The notes beneath the pieces are model-generated. The model searched no databases and had not been told where the DNA came from. It worked only from the letters and a program-made list of their open reading frames with translations. Below, piece by piece: positions 1 through 8,543 of a stretch of DNA of 64,000 bases. Origin of the DNA: Paracoccus sp041927875 (GTDB lineage: Bacteria; Pseudomonadota; Alphaproteobacteria; Rhodobacterales; Rhodobacteraceae); assembly GCF_041927875.1 (NCBI RefSeq), contig NZ_JBHFHN010000002.1; one strand, written 5' to 3'. Made by a program: the position numbers and the translations under genes. Numbering within the stretch: the first letter of the stretch is position 1; each line of letters starts with the position of its first letter.

Positions 1-135
1 GACCTGAAGGCGGCGGCATGATCAACAGGCAAGCTTAGCAACGCCGCAAGTATGTCCGAAAAATGGGGACCACCTCAGAGGACTGCCCGGCACCGCACAC
101 AGGGCTGCCCGCACGGCTTGCATGATCGCCCAGGG
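1..135. other. Non-coding left edge downstream of cheD
   Basis: No convincing gene lies here. On the plus strand, frame 1 reads DLKAAA and then TGA at 19-21. This could be the last codons of a gene entering from the left, but six codons cannot establish that. No hairpin with a T-tract is visible to terminate the cheD transcript. Confidence 0.2.
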
Positions 136-825
136 TCAGAACAGCTCCAACCCTGAGTCCGCGTCGTCCCTTGCGACCGGCAACGGCAGATCAACCGTGG
201 CGGCCGTTTCGCGAAGCAGCTTTTGGCGTGCGCGGCCGGTGTCGGGCCAGAACTCGACGCGCCGCGCGTGGGTGCCGCCAAGGCTCTGGCTGAGGCAGGA
301 TATCCCCTCGGCCGTCAGGAAGCGCAGGATGAACTCGGCATTCTTCGCGCCGACATCGGATAAGCCCTGCACCATCCGCGCGCCACCGAACATCTTCGCG
401 GTCAGCCGCGATTTGCTCGCGCCGTGCTTGATCAGGTCATTGATCAAAAGTTCCATCGCGTTGACGCCATAGCTGGCCGCTGCGCCGCCGCGATTGGTCC
501 CATCGGGCAGCAGAAAGTGGTTCATACCGCCGACCTGGGCGACCGGATCGTGAAGGCAGGCCGCAACGCACGACCCCAGCACGGTTGAAATCAACCCGAA
601 GCCCGCGCCGCCGCTGGCATATTCGCCCTGCGTGATCGACCGGCTTGTCGAAGCGGGGCCTTGCCCAGCTCCAATCGGCGCGGTCGTCGTTGCGCGCTGC
701 GTCATCGGTTGGCGTTGTCCGCCGGCGGGGGTGGATTGGTCACTTGAGTTGCTGCGCATCCCGGCGCGCGAATAGGCAGAAGAGCGCGTCGCAGACTGGT
801 GTCCTTGCATCCGGTTTTCAGACAT
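136..825 (-). CDS. cheD: Chemoreceptor glutamine deamidase CheD
   Basis: CheD deamidates specific glutamines of chemoreceptors and in many bacteria interacts with CheC or CheY. The CheD core starts near residue 75 and carries the signature LGSCVAACLHD, with the catalytic Cys, followed by GGMNHFLLP with the catalytic His. The chosen ATG overlaps the cheB stop by 8 bp, which suggests translational coupling. This start leaves about 70 residues of Ser/Thr/Gln/Arg-rich low-complexity sequence before the CheD domain, unusual for a family usually of 150-200 residues. An internal ATG at 705 would shorten it. The protein is 229 aa as annotated. It is the last gene of the chemoreceptor-cheB-cheD unit. 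Confidence 0.88.
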   Translation of the reverse strand: MSENRMQGHQSATRSSAYSRAGMRSNSSDQSTPAGGQRQPMTQRATTTAPIGAGQGPASTSRSITQGEYASGGAGFGLISTVLGSCVAACLHDPVAQVGGMNHFLLPDGTNRGGAAASYGVNAMELLINDLIKHGASKSRLTAKMFGGARMVQGLSDVGAKNAEFILRFLTAEGISCLSQSLGGTHARRVEFWPDTGRARQKLLRETAATVDLPLPVARDDADSGLELF

Positions 826-1930
826 GACGCGACCGATCGTCAGCGACGTTCGCCCCCGGCGGGAAACGTCGAGGCTGCGCCGCGATTGCGGCCTCGGGGG
901 CGGCTGCCCCCTTTCCCGCTGCTTCAAGGATACGGGCGGCGATGCCACGAAGCGGCACGACCTGCTCGGCACCTCCGTTCTCGACCGCCGCGCGCGGCAT
1001 TCCATAGACGACACAGCTGGCCTCATCCTGGGCAAGGCAACGCGCCCCCGCCTGCCGCAGGCTGAGCATCTCATCTGCACCGTCGCGCCCCATCCCCGTC
1101 AGCAGCGCTGCGACCACGCGGCTGGCCATGGGCACAGCGGATGCGAACAGCACATCGACCGATGGCCGGTGGCCAGAGCGTTTATCCGACTGCACCAGGC
1201 GGCAGCTTGGCGCGCTGCCGGGCAATACCGCCAGATGCGTCTCGCCGCCGGGGGCCAGGTACACACGGCCTTGCTCAAGCCGCGCGCCATCGGTCGCGAG
1301 GCTAAGATGCGGGGCGATGCGTTGGTCAAGCCGGGCCGCAAAGCTGGACAGGAACCCCGCCGGCATGTGCTGGGTAATCAGCGTGGGCGGACAGTCGGCG
1401 GGAAAGCCCGACAACACCGTCTCGAGCGCATCGACGCCGCCCGTTGACGACCCGATCAGCACGACCCGCCCGTTCCAGCGGAAGTTGCTTGGCGGGGGCG
1501 GGTTGTCCGGGCGCGGACCTGCCTGCCGCAGACGGGCCTGGGCGGCCATGCACAAGAGATCGGGAAGCTGCGCGAAACTTTCGGCAGCATGTGCGTTGAT
1601 CGGCTTGCCGATGCAATCCACCGCGCCCAGCGACAGCGCCTCGAGCGCGGCGTGGGATCCGCGGTGGGTCTCGCTTGAGACCATGATAACCGGGGTGGGG
1701 CGCAGGCGCATCAGGCGTTCAAGAAAATCAAGCCCGCTCATCCCCGGCATCTCGACATCCAGGGTGATGACGTCGGGATTAAGCAGCTTGATCTTTTCGC
1801 GCGCGTCGAAGGCGTCAGCGGCCTCGCCGACGACGACCAGCCGCGGGTCGCCGGCCAGGCGCAGGCGGATCAGCTGACGGATGGTGATGCTATCATCGAC
1901 GACCAGAACACGAACCGGTTGTTGAGGCAT
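818..1930 (-). CDS. cheB: Protein-glutamate methylesterase/deamidase CheB
   Basis: CheB removes methyl groups from chemoreceptor glutamates (adaptation) and is activated by CheA phosphorylation. The 370-aa protein has an N-terminal receiver domain (VLVVDDS at the start, phospho-acceptor Asp58 in TLDVEMPG) and a C-terminal methylesterase domain. The catalytic triad is visible: Ser162 in GSSTGG, His188 in TQHMP and Asp283 in GMGRDGA. The ATG at 1930 was preferred to a GTG two codons upstream (1936). cheB lies 67 bp downstream of the chemoreceptor gene and overlaps cheD. No cheA, which would phosphorylate it, occurs in this window. Confidence 0.95.
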   Translation of the reverse strand: MPQQPVRVLVVDDSITIRQLIRLRLAGDPRLVVVGEAADAFDAREKIKLLNPDVITLDVEMPGMSGLDFLERLMRLRPTPVIMVSSETHRGSHAALEALSLGAVDCIGKPINAHAAESFAQLPDLLCMAAQARLRQAGPRPDNPPPPSNFRWNGRVVLIGSSTGGVDALETVLSGFPADCPPTLITQHMPAGFLSSFAARLDQRIAPHLSLATDGARLEQGRVYLAPGGETHLAVLPGSAPSCRLVQSDKRSGHRPSVDVLFASAVPMASRVVAALLTGMGRDGADEMLSLRQAGARCLAQDEASCVVYGMPRAAVENGGAEQVVPLRGIAARILEAAGKGAAAPEAAIAAQPRRFPPGANVADDRSRHV

Positions 1931-1997
1931 TTGCACACTCGATCAAAGGTCACAGGAAGGGTGTGGCGGCAGTTGCGGTTGAGACAAGCGGGGGGGA

Positions 1998-3683
1998 TCA
2001 GAATTCTTCCCAATCGTCCTCGACAGCGGCGCGTTTGGGTGCAGCGGCACGGCTGGATGCAGCGGCGCGCACGGGTGGCGCGGCTGGCGCCGGGCGCGAC
2101 GCGGGCTGCGGCGTGGCGGGGCGCAGAGCGGCGGCGGCACGGGCCTGAGGCGCGGCTTGGCGGGTGGCAGCCACGGCGGGCGACGGCGCGGGACGAACGG
2201 GCGACGGCGGTGCCGGACTGCGTGACGGCGCGGCTGGTGCGGGCCGGGGTTCGGCGGCGCGCATGTTTTTCGCGGGTGCGTTATTCATGGCAGGCGACAG
2301 GCGCAAAGGGTCACCCGTGCGGACGCGCTGCACCGGCTCGATCAGGCGCGCCAGGTCGGCCCCGGCGGACGCGACGGCCGCAAGCGCCGATTGCGCACCA
2401 CCCGCCAGATCGCGGGCACCGCGTTCCAGCGTGCCCAGGTCGGCGGACATGTCCGCCACGTCGCCCGCCTGCTGCCGCGTCGCGGCTGCCATGGCACTGA
2501 TCCGGCCGGAAATGTCACCCAGCGACTGCGCCACCGCCTCAAGCGCGGTGCCCGCCTGACCGACCAGGTTGACGCCGCGATTGACATGCGCGGCGGAATC
2601 CCCGATCAGCCCGCCGATTTCGCGCGCCGCATCCGAGGATCGTTGCGCCAGCGCCCGCACCTCGGAGGCGACGACCGCAAAGCCGCGCCCGGCCTCGCCC
2701 GCGCGGGCGGCCTCGACACCGGCGTTCAGGGCCAGCAGGTTGGTCTGGAAGGCGATATCCTCGATCACCGACACGATGCGCGAGATCCGGGTAGAAGAGT
2801 CGGAGATCTGCCCCATCACGGCGACAGCATCGCGCACGACATTCTCGGACCCTTGGGCGCGTTGCACAGCGTCAGAGGCGACGCGATCGGCATCGGCGGC
2901 ACCATCGGCCACCGCCTGAACCGATCCGGCCAGTTGCTTTGCCGCACCTTGCGCATGGGCCAGAACCGCGCCCTGCTGATCGGAACGCTCGGCCAGAGCC
3001 TGCGCGATACCGGTGACCTGATCCAGATCACCGCGCAGCGACTGGGCTGCCGCTGACACCTGCCGCAGCGGGTCGCGCAGCCGGTCGACGGCCTGCGAAA
3101 AGCGGTCGGCAAGCGCCTGGCGTTCGCGGGTGCGGCCCCGACTGATCGAAGCGGTCAGGTCACCCTGCACCAGACGCGACAGGGCGGCGTCAACCTCAGA
3201 CAGGTCGGCGGAAAGGTCGTCGGCGCGCGCCTGAAGCGCGGCGACCAGGGCAGGATCAGTGGCGGGCGGCGCGTCGATGATCGGGGCCACAACCGCCAGC
3301 GGTTGCGCTGCCGCCAGCCCAGCGGGCGCGCGGCATCCGGCGATACAGGCCGGGCGGCCATCCGGCAGGCGGCAATCGACGGGCTGGCCTGCTGCCAGAT
3401 CATCCGGGCGGACCGGGCCGCGATCGCTGGCCACGACCAGGTCGCGCCCATCGGCATCCTGCCATCCCTGCGCCTCAACCCATCGCAGCACCTGCGCGTC
3501 ACGAAGGCCGCTTTGCATCCAGCGGGCAATCGCCGCCAGCGGAAGCGGGGAGGCCTCGCCGGCCGGCACGCCAGCGCCCAGCGTCGCGGGCGGGTGGGAC
3601 GCCGGGGTCGGCGGCGCGGCAGGCGGCGGGGCAACCGGCGCAGAGGGACGAAGGGCGGACCACAAACGGCGCAACAGGGTCAT
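1998..3683 (-). CDS. Cytoplasmic methyl-accepting chemotaxis protein
   Basis: A soluble chemoreceptor of 561 aa: no transmembrane segment or periplasmic domain is visible. Residues 1-50 are Pro/Ala-rich. Residues 50-150 may form a small input domain with Cys104, Cys113 and Cys117. Residues 150-450 are the long coiled-coil signalling domain, with the highly conserved hairpin tip IAFQTNLLALNAGVEAARAG near 310-329 and GRGFAVVASEVRALAQRS after it. Residues 455-550 form a Pro/Ala-rich linker ending in DDWEEF, an xWxxF tail resembling the NWETF pentapeptide that tethers CheR and CheB. The start ATG has a good AGGAG ribosome-binding site 8 bp upstream. It heads the unit with cheB and cheD. The ligand is unknown. 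Confidence 0.9.
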   Translation of the reverse strand: MTLLRRLWSALRPSAPVAPPPAAPPTPASHPPATLGAGVPAGEASPLPLAAIARWMQSGLRDAQVLRWVEAQGWQDADGRDLVVASDRGPVRPDDLAAGQPVDCRLPDGRPACIAGCRAPAGLAAAQPLAVVAPIIDAPPATDPALVAALQARADDLSADLSEVDAALSRLVQGDLTASISRGRTRERQALADRFSQAVDRLRDPLRQVSAAAQSLRGDLDQVTGIAQALAERSDQQGAVLAHAQGAAKQLAGSVQAVADGAADADRVASDAVQRAQGSENVVRDAVAVMGQISDSSTRISRIVSVIEDIAFQTNLLALNAGVEAARAGEAGRGFAVVASEVRALAQRSSDAAREIGGLIGDSAAHVNRGVNLVGQAGTALEAVAQSLGDISGRISAMAAATRQQAGDVADMSADLGTLERGARDLAGGAQSALAAVASAGADLARLIEPVQRVRTGDPLRLSPAMNNAPAKNMRAAEPRPAPAAPSRSPAPPSPVRPAPSPAVAATRQAAPQARAAAALRPATPQPASRPAPAAPPVRAAASSRAAAPKRAAVEDDWEEF

Positions 3684-3773
3684 GCAAAGGCTCCTACGGG
3701 GTGCCGGACGAATCCGGCCTTGCAGGGGACCATGGCGCGAAGGTCTGAAGATTCGCTTAAGGCGCGACGGAAA

Positions 3774-4517
3774 TCATGGCCGGCCCGTCAGCGCCAGCCG
3801 GGCCAGGATCGCGCGGCGGCGGAACTCGGACAGGCTCAGCCCGCCTGCCTCGATAAGCGCCGGATCGCGGGCGGCCTGGCTCAGGATCGGCACCGCCAGC
3901 GCGCCCGGAAAGGCCGCCGCGCGCAGCGGTGCGGGCAGGCGCGCGCTTCGCCGTTCGGCCAAGGCCTGCTGGGCCAAATCGGCCAGATTGCCCGCCGACA
4001 GGCTGACCAACCGGTTGCGCCCGCGACGGGCCAGAGCAGCCGCCGCACGCAGGTAAGAGGCCAGGCCCTGCGCACGGCCATGGGCGCGCAGCGCCGCCTG
4101 ATCAGCAGGCCCAGCCCCCAGCGAGAGGCCCGCGGCCCACGCCACGTTGCCCGCCGTCTGATCAAGATAATCCATCAAATCCCGTGCATCGGCGAAAGGC
4201 TCGGCCCAGCAATCGCCGCGCCGGGCCTGGGCCACGCCGTGCAGGGCCGCCGCGACGGGCGCGCCCCGCGACCAGAGCGCGCGCAGATCGGCGGGCGCGT
4301 CACCCTGCGGCGGCGCCGCCAAGCCGTCGATCCACCATTGCAGCCGCATTTCGGCCAACAGCGGCTGGTCCGAGGCCCAAGGCGCGCGCGCGATCTGAAG
4401 ATTGACCGCATAGACGGGCCACAAAAGATCCCGCAGCGCGGCGGGCGCGGCCATGGTCGGCCAGAAACGGTCGGGATCGCCCGCGCGCACCGCCTCGGCC
4501 AAGGCCACGTCAGACAT
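3774..4517 (-). CDS. Squalene/phytoene synthase-family protein (NDUFAF6-like)
   Basis: This 247-aa protein has the all-helical trans-prenyltransferase head-to-head fold signature, for example FWPTMAAPAALRDLLWPVYA near residue 18 and MRLQWWIDGL near 55. The Asp-rich motifs of true squalene or phytoene synthases are degenerate. Short members of this kind in alphaproteobacteria and mitochondria resemble NDUFAF6, a respiratory complex I assembly factor, so carotenoid synthesis is not a safe inference. Its ATG overlaps the stop of the upstream methyltransferase gene by 8 bp, so the two are probably translated together after cimA. Confidence 0.75.
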   Translation of the reverse strand: MSDVALAEAVRAGDPDRFWPTMAAPAALRDLLWPVYAVNLQIARAPWASDQPLLAEMRLQWWIDGLAAPPQGDAPADLRALWSRGAPVAAALHGVAQARRGDCWAEPFADARDLMDYLDQTAGNVAWAAGLSLGAGPADQAALRAHGRAQGLASYLRAAAALARRGRNRLVSLSAGNLADLAQQALAERRSARLPAPLRAAAFPGALAVPILSQAARDPALIEAGGLSLSEFRRRAILARLALTGRP

Positions 4518-5238
4518 CGGGTTCGACGACCATCAGCGCATAGGCGATCTCGCCGGGGGCGGCCTGCCATCGGGCGATTTCGGCCTCGGCATCGTCAAGG
4601 GCAGCGGCCAGCGCGCCCGTCGCGTCGGGGCGAAGCCGCGCGATACGGGCGGCGAGCGGCTTGTAATAGGCCTCCCACGGGGCGCCGATCATCAGATGTT
4701 CGCCCAGCACGCGATAGCCCGCCGCATGAACACGGTCGCGGATGCCCTGCGCATTGGTGATCTGGGGGTAATCCGCCCAGAAGGCCTCTGCCGCAGCGGA
4801 CGGTCGCGGCAGCAGGCAGGGTTCGGAAAACGCGACCCGCCCGTGGGCCGACAGCGCCCCGCGCCAGCGCGACAACCCTTCGGTGACGCCCAGGAAATAC
4901 AGCGCCCCCGCACACCAGATCAGATCATAAGGCCCTGACAGATCAGCCATATCGCCCTGCTGCACGCGGATGCGGTCGCCATAGGGCGCGGCGCGCAGCC
5001 GCGCGGCCTCGACCAGATGCGCAACGGCGTCGATCGCGTCGATCCGCGCCCCGGCGCGCGCCTTGGCCAAGCCAACCGTATCGGCGCCCGGCCCGCAACC
5101 GGCATCGCAGATCCGCGCATCCTCGGGCGTGCCCGCGACATACAGCGCCCAGGCCAGATCGGCCGACGTCCCCGGCCCCTCGCGCGGGAGGTCGCGGTGC
5201 AGCGTGTAAAACGCCTGTTCAGCGGTCAGTTCGCGCAT
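4510..5238 (-). CDS. Class I SAM-dependent methyltransferase
   Basis: A 242-aa Rossmann-fold methyltransferase. Motif I is ICDAGCGPGADT near residue 43, and the acidic end of strand 2 is IDAIDA. A QGDMADL segment and a post-motif IWCAGALYFLG follow. The substrate is unknown; the fold is typical of small-molecule methyltransferases. The gene overlaps the end of cimA by 13 bp and the start of the squalene-synthase-like gene by 8 bp, making a tightly coupled three-gene unit with no obvious pathway link. Confidence 0.85.
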   Translation of the reverse strand: MRELTAEQAFYTLHRDLPREGPGTSADLAWALYVAGTPEDARICDAGCGPGADTVGLAKARAGARIDAIDAVAHLVEAARLRAAPYGDRIRVQQGDMADLSGPYDLIWCAGALYFLGVTEGLSRWRGALSAHGRVAFSEPCLLPRPSAAAEAFWADYPQITNAQGIRDRVHAAGYRVLGEHLMIGAPWEAYYKPLAARIARLRPDATGALAAALDDAEAEIARWQAAPGEIAYALMVVEPDV

Positions 5239-6848
5239 GGCACGGCTCCGTCACGGATGAGTTTCCAGTTGATTGCATCCAGCAGCGCCTCGAAGCTGGC
5301 ATCGACGATATTGGCGCTGACCCCGACCGTCGACCAGCGGCGGCCCTGGCCGTCCTCGCTGTCGATGATGACGCGGGTCACGGCCTCGGTGCCGCCATTG
5401 GTGATGCGGACCTTGAAATCGACCAGCTTCAGATCGTCGATAAGCCCTTGATAAGGACCAAGATCCTTGGCCAATGCCTTGGACAGCGCGTTCACCGGAC
5501 CACGATCCTGGCCGGTCGCATCCATGCTTTCGCTGACCGACAGCTTCTTGTCATCGCCGATCTTGACGACCACCACCGCCTCGGACAGCGAGACCATGCG
5601 GTCATGGCGGTTCTTGCGCCGCTCGACGGTGACGCGGTAGCGCTTGACCTCGAAAAAGCGCGGCATCAGGCCCAGTTCGCGCCGCGCCAGCAGCTCGAAA
5701 CTGGCCTGCGCGCTGTCATAGGCATAGCCGTGATCCTCGGCGTCCTTTACCGCCTCGAGCAGGCGCGGCAGGCGCGGGTCGGTCGGGTCGATCTTGATCC
5801 CCGCCGCAGCCAGTCGGGCGCGCAGGTTCGACTGGCCGGCCTGGTTCGACATCGGGATGACGCGCTGATTGCCGACCTGCGCGGGGTCGACATGTTCATA
5901 GGTCGAGGGGTCTTTCAGGATCGCACTGGCATGCAGCCCGGCCTTGTGCGCAAAGGCCGACGCCCCGACATAGGGCGCGCTGCGCAGCGGCACGCGGTTC
6001 AGAATCTCATCCAGACGGCGCGACAGGCGGGTCATGCCGTCCAGCGCCGAATGCGGCACGCCCAGCGTCAGATGCGCATAGGCGGGCTTCAGCAGAAGCG
6101 TCGGGATCAGGCTGGTCAGGTTGGCATTGCCGCAACGCTCGCCCAGACCGTTCAGCGTGCCCTGGATCTGCCGCACCCCCGCCTCAACCGCGGCCAGACT
6201 GCCTGCGACGGCCATGCCGGTATCGTCATGGCAGTGGATGCCCAGCCGATCCCCCGGCAGACCGGCGTCGATCACCGCGCGCACGATGGCGCCGATTTCG
6301 CCCGGAAGGGTGCCGCCATTGGTGTCGCACAACACGATCCAGCGCGCCCCGGCCTCATGCGCGGCGCGCAGGCAATCCAGCGCATAGGCCGGATCGGCCT
6401 TGTAGCCATCAAAGAAATGCTCGGCGTCAAACAGCGCCTCTCGGCCCTTGCCGACCACATGGGCGACCGAGTCCCGGATCGCCGCGATATTGTCGGCGCG
6501 CGGAATGCCCAGTGCGGTATCGACGTGATAAACATGCGTCTTGCCGACCAGACAGACGGCAGGCGTCGCGGCATCCAGAACTGCTGCCAGCACATCATCA
6601 TTGCTGGCCGACCGCCCCGCGCGCTTGGTCATGCCAAAGGCGGTCAGCGTGGCACGGGTCGCGGGGGGATGGGCGAAAAAGTCGCTGTCGGTCGGATTGG
6701 CACCGGGCCAGCCGCCCTCGATGTAATCAAGGCCCAGGCCATCCAGCATCTTCGCGATTTCGACCTTTTCATCGGTCGAGAATTGCACGCCCTGGGTCTG
6801 CTGCCCGTCGCGCAGCGTGGTGTCGTAAAGATACAGCCGGTCGTCCAT
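5226..6848 (-). CDS. cimA: Citramalate synthase
   Basis: CimA condenses acetyl-CoA with pyruvate to (R)-citramalate, entering isoleucine synthesis independently of threonine. The 540-aa protein begins with the isopropylmalate synthase/HMGL barrel motif YDTTLRDGQQTQGVQFS. The metal-binding GIHCHDDTGMAVA lies mid-barrel, and a C-terminal LeuA-type regulatory dimer domain is present (KVRITNGGTEAVTRVIIDS region). Length and the QTQGVQFS variant fit the CimA (LeuA-paralogue) group rather than 2-isopropylmalate synthase. Two ATGs are adjacent (6851 and 6848); the second has GGGGG at better spacing. A repeat-type hairpin separates it from cysS upstream. Confidence 0.9.
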   Translation of the reverse strand: MDDRLYLYDTTLRDGQQTQGVQFSTDEKVEIAKMLDGLGLDYIEGGWPGANPTDSDFFAHPPATRATLTAFGMTKRAGRSASNDDVLAAVLDAATPAVCLVGKTHVYHVDTALGIPRADNIAAIRDSVAHVVGKGREALFDAEHFFDGYKADPAYALDCLRAAHEAGARWIVLCDTNGGTLPGEIGAIVRAVIDAGLPGDRLGIHCHDDTGMAVAGSLAAVEAGVRQIQGTLNGLGERCGNANLTSLIPTLLLKPAYAHLTLGVPHSALDGMTRLSRRLDEILNRVPLRSAPYVGASAFAHKAGLHASAILKDPSTYEHVDPAQVGNQRVIPMSNQAGQSNLRARLAAAGIKIDPTDPRLPRLLEAVKDAEDHGYAYDSAQASFELLARRELGLMPRFFEVKRYRVTVERRKNRHDRMVSLSEAVVVVKIGDDKKLSVSESMDATGQDRGPVNALSKALAKDLGPYQGLIDDLKLVDFKVRITNGGTEAVTRVIIDSEDGQGRRWSTVGVSANIVDASFEALLDAINWKLIRDGAVPCAN

Positions 6849-6864
6849 CATACCCCCGTCACAA

Positions 6865-6956
6865 GGGGGGCGCTGCCCCCCACCGCGCTTGCGCCGCGCC
6901 CCCCGGAGTGTTGGGAAACAGAAGAAGCCGATCTTTCTTCTGTTCTCAAATGCTCC
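6865..6956. repeat. Composite intergenic repeat, copy 1 (hairpin plus inverted arms)
   Basis: This region contains a GC hairpin (GGGGGGC-gct-GCCCCCC, 6865-6881). After it come two imperfect inverted arms, ggagtgttgggaaacagaa... (6905-6927) and its complement (6933-6956), with a 5-base loop. It lies between cysS and cimA, both minus-strand. It shares architecture with copies at 20681, 36133 and 49807. It may act as a transcription terminator or processing site for cysS mRNA. Confidence 0.7.
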
Positions 6957-6975
6957 CGCCGGAGGCGCAGGCCGG

Positions 6976-8373
6976 TCATTCCCGCACCGCCGGCAATTTC
7001 TGCGCATCAAAGCCCGTGCCGGGCACCAGCTCGATCCCGGCCTTGGACATGCGCACCTCGACCCCCGCCGTCAGCAGCGCGGATTTCAGCGCGTCGACCG
7101 CCGTGAAATCCTTGCTTTCCATCGCCTGCCCGCGCAAAGCGGCCAGCCGGTCTGCCCAAGGGGTAAGGTCGGCCTTGGGCGCGTCCCAGCCGGCGAGTTC
7201 ATCGGTCAAGAGGCCCAGCAGCGAAGCCGAGGCCTTCAGCCCCGCCGCATCCCCCTGCCCCGCCAGATCGTGCAGCGCGGCGATCGCCCCCGCCGTGTTC
7301 AGATCATCGGCCAGCGCCGCGACGACCGCGGGGGCCGGGCTGGGCGCGGGCTCGATGCCCGCGACCAGACCCCGCCATTTGCGCAACACCGCCTCGGCGT
7401 CGCGCGCCTTGTCGGCGGTCCAGTCCATCGGCTTGCGGTAATGGGTTTGCAGGAAGACAAAGCGGATCACCTCGGGCGGCACGCCCTGCTCCAGCAGGTC
7501 ACGGACGGTGAAGAAATTGCCCAGCGATTTGGACATTTTCTTGCCCTCGACCTGCAACATCTCGTTATGCAGCCAATAGCGCGCGAAACCGCTGCCCGGA
7601 TGGGCGCAGCAGGACTGCGCGATCTCGTTTTCGTGGTGCGGGAATTGCAGGTCGATGCCGCCTGCGTGGATGTCGAAGGACGGTCCCAGCAGGTCATGCG
7701 ACATGGCCGAGCATTCGATATGCCAGCCCGGACGCCCCCGGCCCCAGGGGCTGACCCAGCCCGGCATTTCGGCATCCGAGGGCTTCCACAGCACGAAATC
7801 CAGCGGGTCTTCCTTGTAGGGCGCGACCTCGACCCGCGCCCCCGCGATCATGTCATCGACCGAGCGGCCCGACAGGCGGCCATAATCGGCATAGCTGCGC
7901 ACCCGAAACAGCACATGGCCTTCGGCGGCATAGGCGTGGCCCGCGGCGATCAGCCCGTCGATCATGGCGATCATCTGGCCGATATAGGCGGTGGCGCGGG
8001 GTTCGTGATCGGGGCGCAGTGCGCCCAGGGCGTCCATGTCGTCGTGATACCAGGCGATCGTTTCCTCGGTCCGCTGGCGGATCAGATATTCCAGTGATCC
8101 GGGCGCGCCCGCCGCGCGGCGGCGCTGCGCCTCGGCGTTGATCTTGTCATCGACGTCGGTAAAATTGCGCACATAGGTGACGGCATCCGCGCCATAGACA
8201 TGGCGCAGCAGCCGGTTCAGCACGTCGAACACCACCACCGGCCGGGCATTGCCCAGATGCGCGCGGTCATAGACGGTCGGGCCGCACAGATACATCCGCA
8301 CGTTATCCGCGCGCAGCGGCACAAAGGCCTCTTTGCGGCGGGTCGCCGTATTCGTCAGCCGGATGTCGACCAT
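6976..8373 (-). CDS. cysS: Cysteinyl-tRNA synthetase
   Basis: Class I aminoacyl-tRNA synthetase that charges tRNA-Cys. The zinc/active-site Cys30 lies in YLCGPTVYD, directly before the HIGH-type motif (HLGN, residues 39-42). The second Zn-ligand region reads GWHIECSAM, the ERGGDP-equivalent segment is FPHHENEIAQS, and the KMSKS loop is KKMSKSLGN. Length (465 aa) is typical. The ATG at 8373 has GGGAAGGG upstream. A short ORF containing two Cys codons sits about 75 bp upstream, and a CAGACC/GGTCTG dyad lies just before the start codon, both possibly regulatory. Confidence 0.97.
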   Translation of the reverse strand: MVDIRLTNTATRRKEAFVPLRADNVRMYLCGPTVYDRAHLGNARPVVVFDVLNRLLRHVYGADAVTYVRNFTDVDDKINAEAQRRRAAGAPGSLEYLIRQRTEETIAWYHDDMDALGALRPDHEPRATAYIGQMIAMIDGLIAAGHAYAAEGHVLFRVRSYADYGRLSGRSVDDMIAGARVEVAPYKEDPLDFVLWKPSDAEMPGWVSPWGRGRPGWHIECSAMSHDLLGPSFDIHAGGIDLQFPHHENEIAQSCCAHPGSGFARYWLHNEMLQVEGKKMSKSLGNFFTVRDLLEQGVPPEVIRFVFLQTHYRKPMDWTADKARDAEAVLRKWRGLVAGIEPAPSPAPAVVAALADDLNTAGAIAALHDLAGQGDAAGLKASASLLGLLTDELAGWDAPKADLTPWADRLAALRGQAMESKDFTAVDALKSALLTAGVEVRMSKAGIELVPGTGFDAQKLPAVRE

Positions 8374-8447
8374 GGTTCAGACCCTTCCCAGCGGGTCCGG
8401 TCGGTCTGGCTTTGGAAAAGACGCAGAAGAACGGCCCGCCCGATTGC

Positions 8448-8492
8448 TCAGCCGGTAATGCACATGACGGTGGTGATGCACAGCGCGTTCAT
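8448..8492 (-). CDS. Putative Cys-containing leader peptide upstream of cysS
   Basis: A 14-codon ATG-initiated ORF encodes MNALCITTVMCITG and ends in TGA. It lies 75 nt upstream of cysS in the same direction, in the 170-bp gap after rpoH. Two of its 14 codons are Cys, a residue normally rare, which would suit a ribosome-mediated attenuator sensing charged tRNA-Cys. No strong Shine-Dalgarno sequence is visible, and no classic terminator with a T-run is obvious. It could be a chance ORF. Confidence 0.35.
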   Translation of the reverse strand: MNALCITTVMCITG

Positions 8493-8543
8493 GGCCCGCA
8501 GCCTTAGCCGGTCGCAGGCCGCCTGCCAAGCGAAAACCGGGCG

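Noticed and set aside
3774..4517. Carotenoid or hopanoid biosynthesis gene
   Set aside because: It is short, with degenerate Asp-rich motifs and no other isoprenoid genes nearby, so an NDUFAF6-like role fits better.
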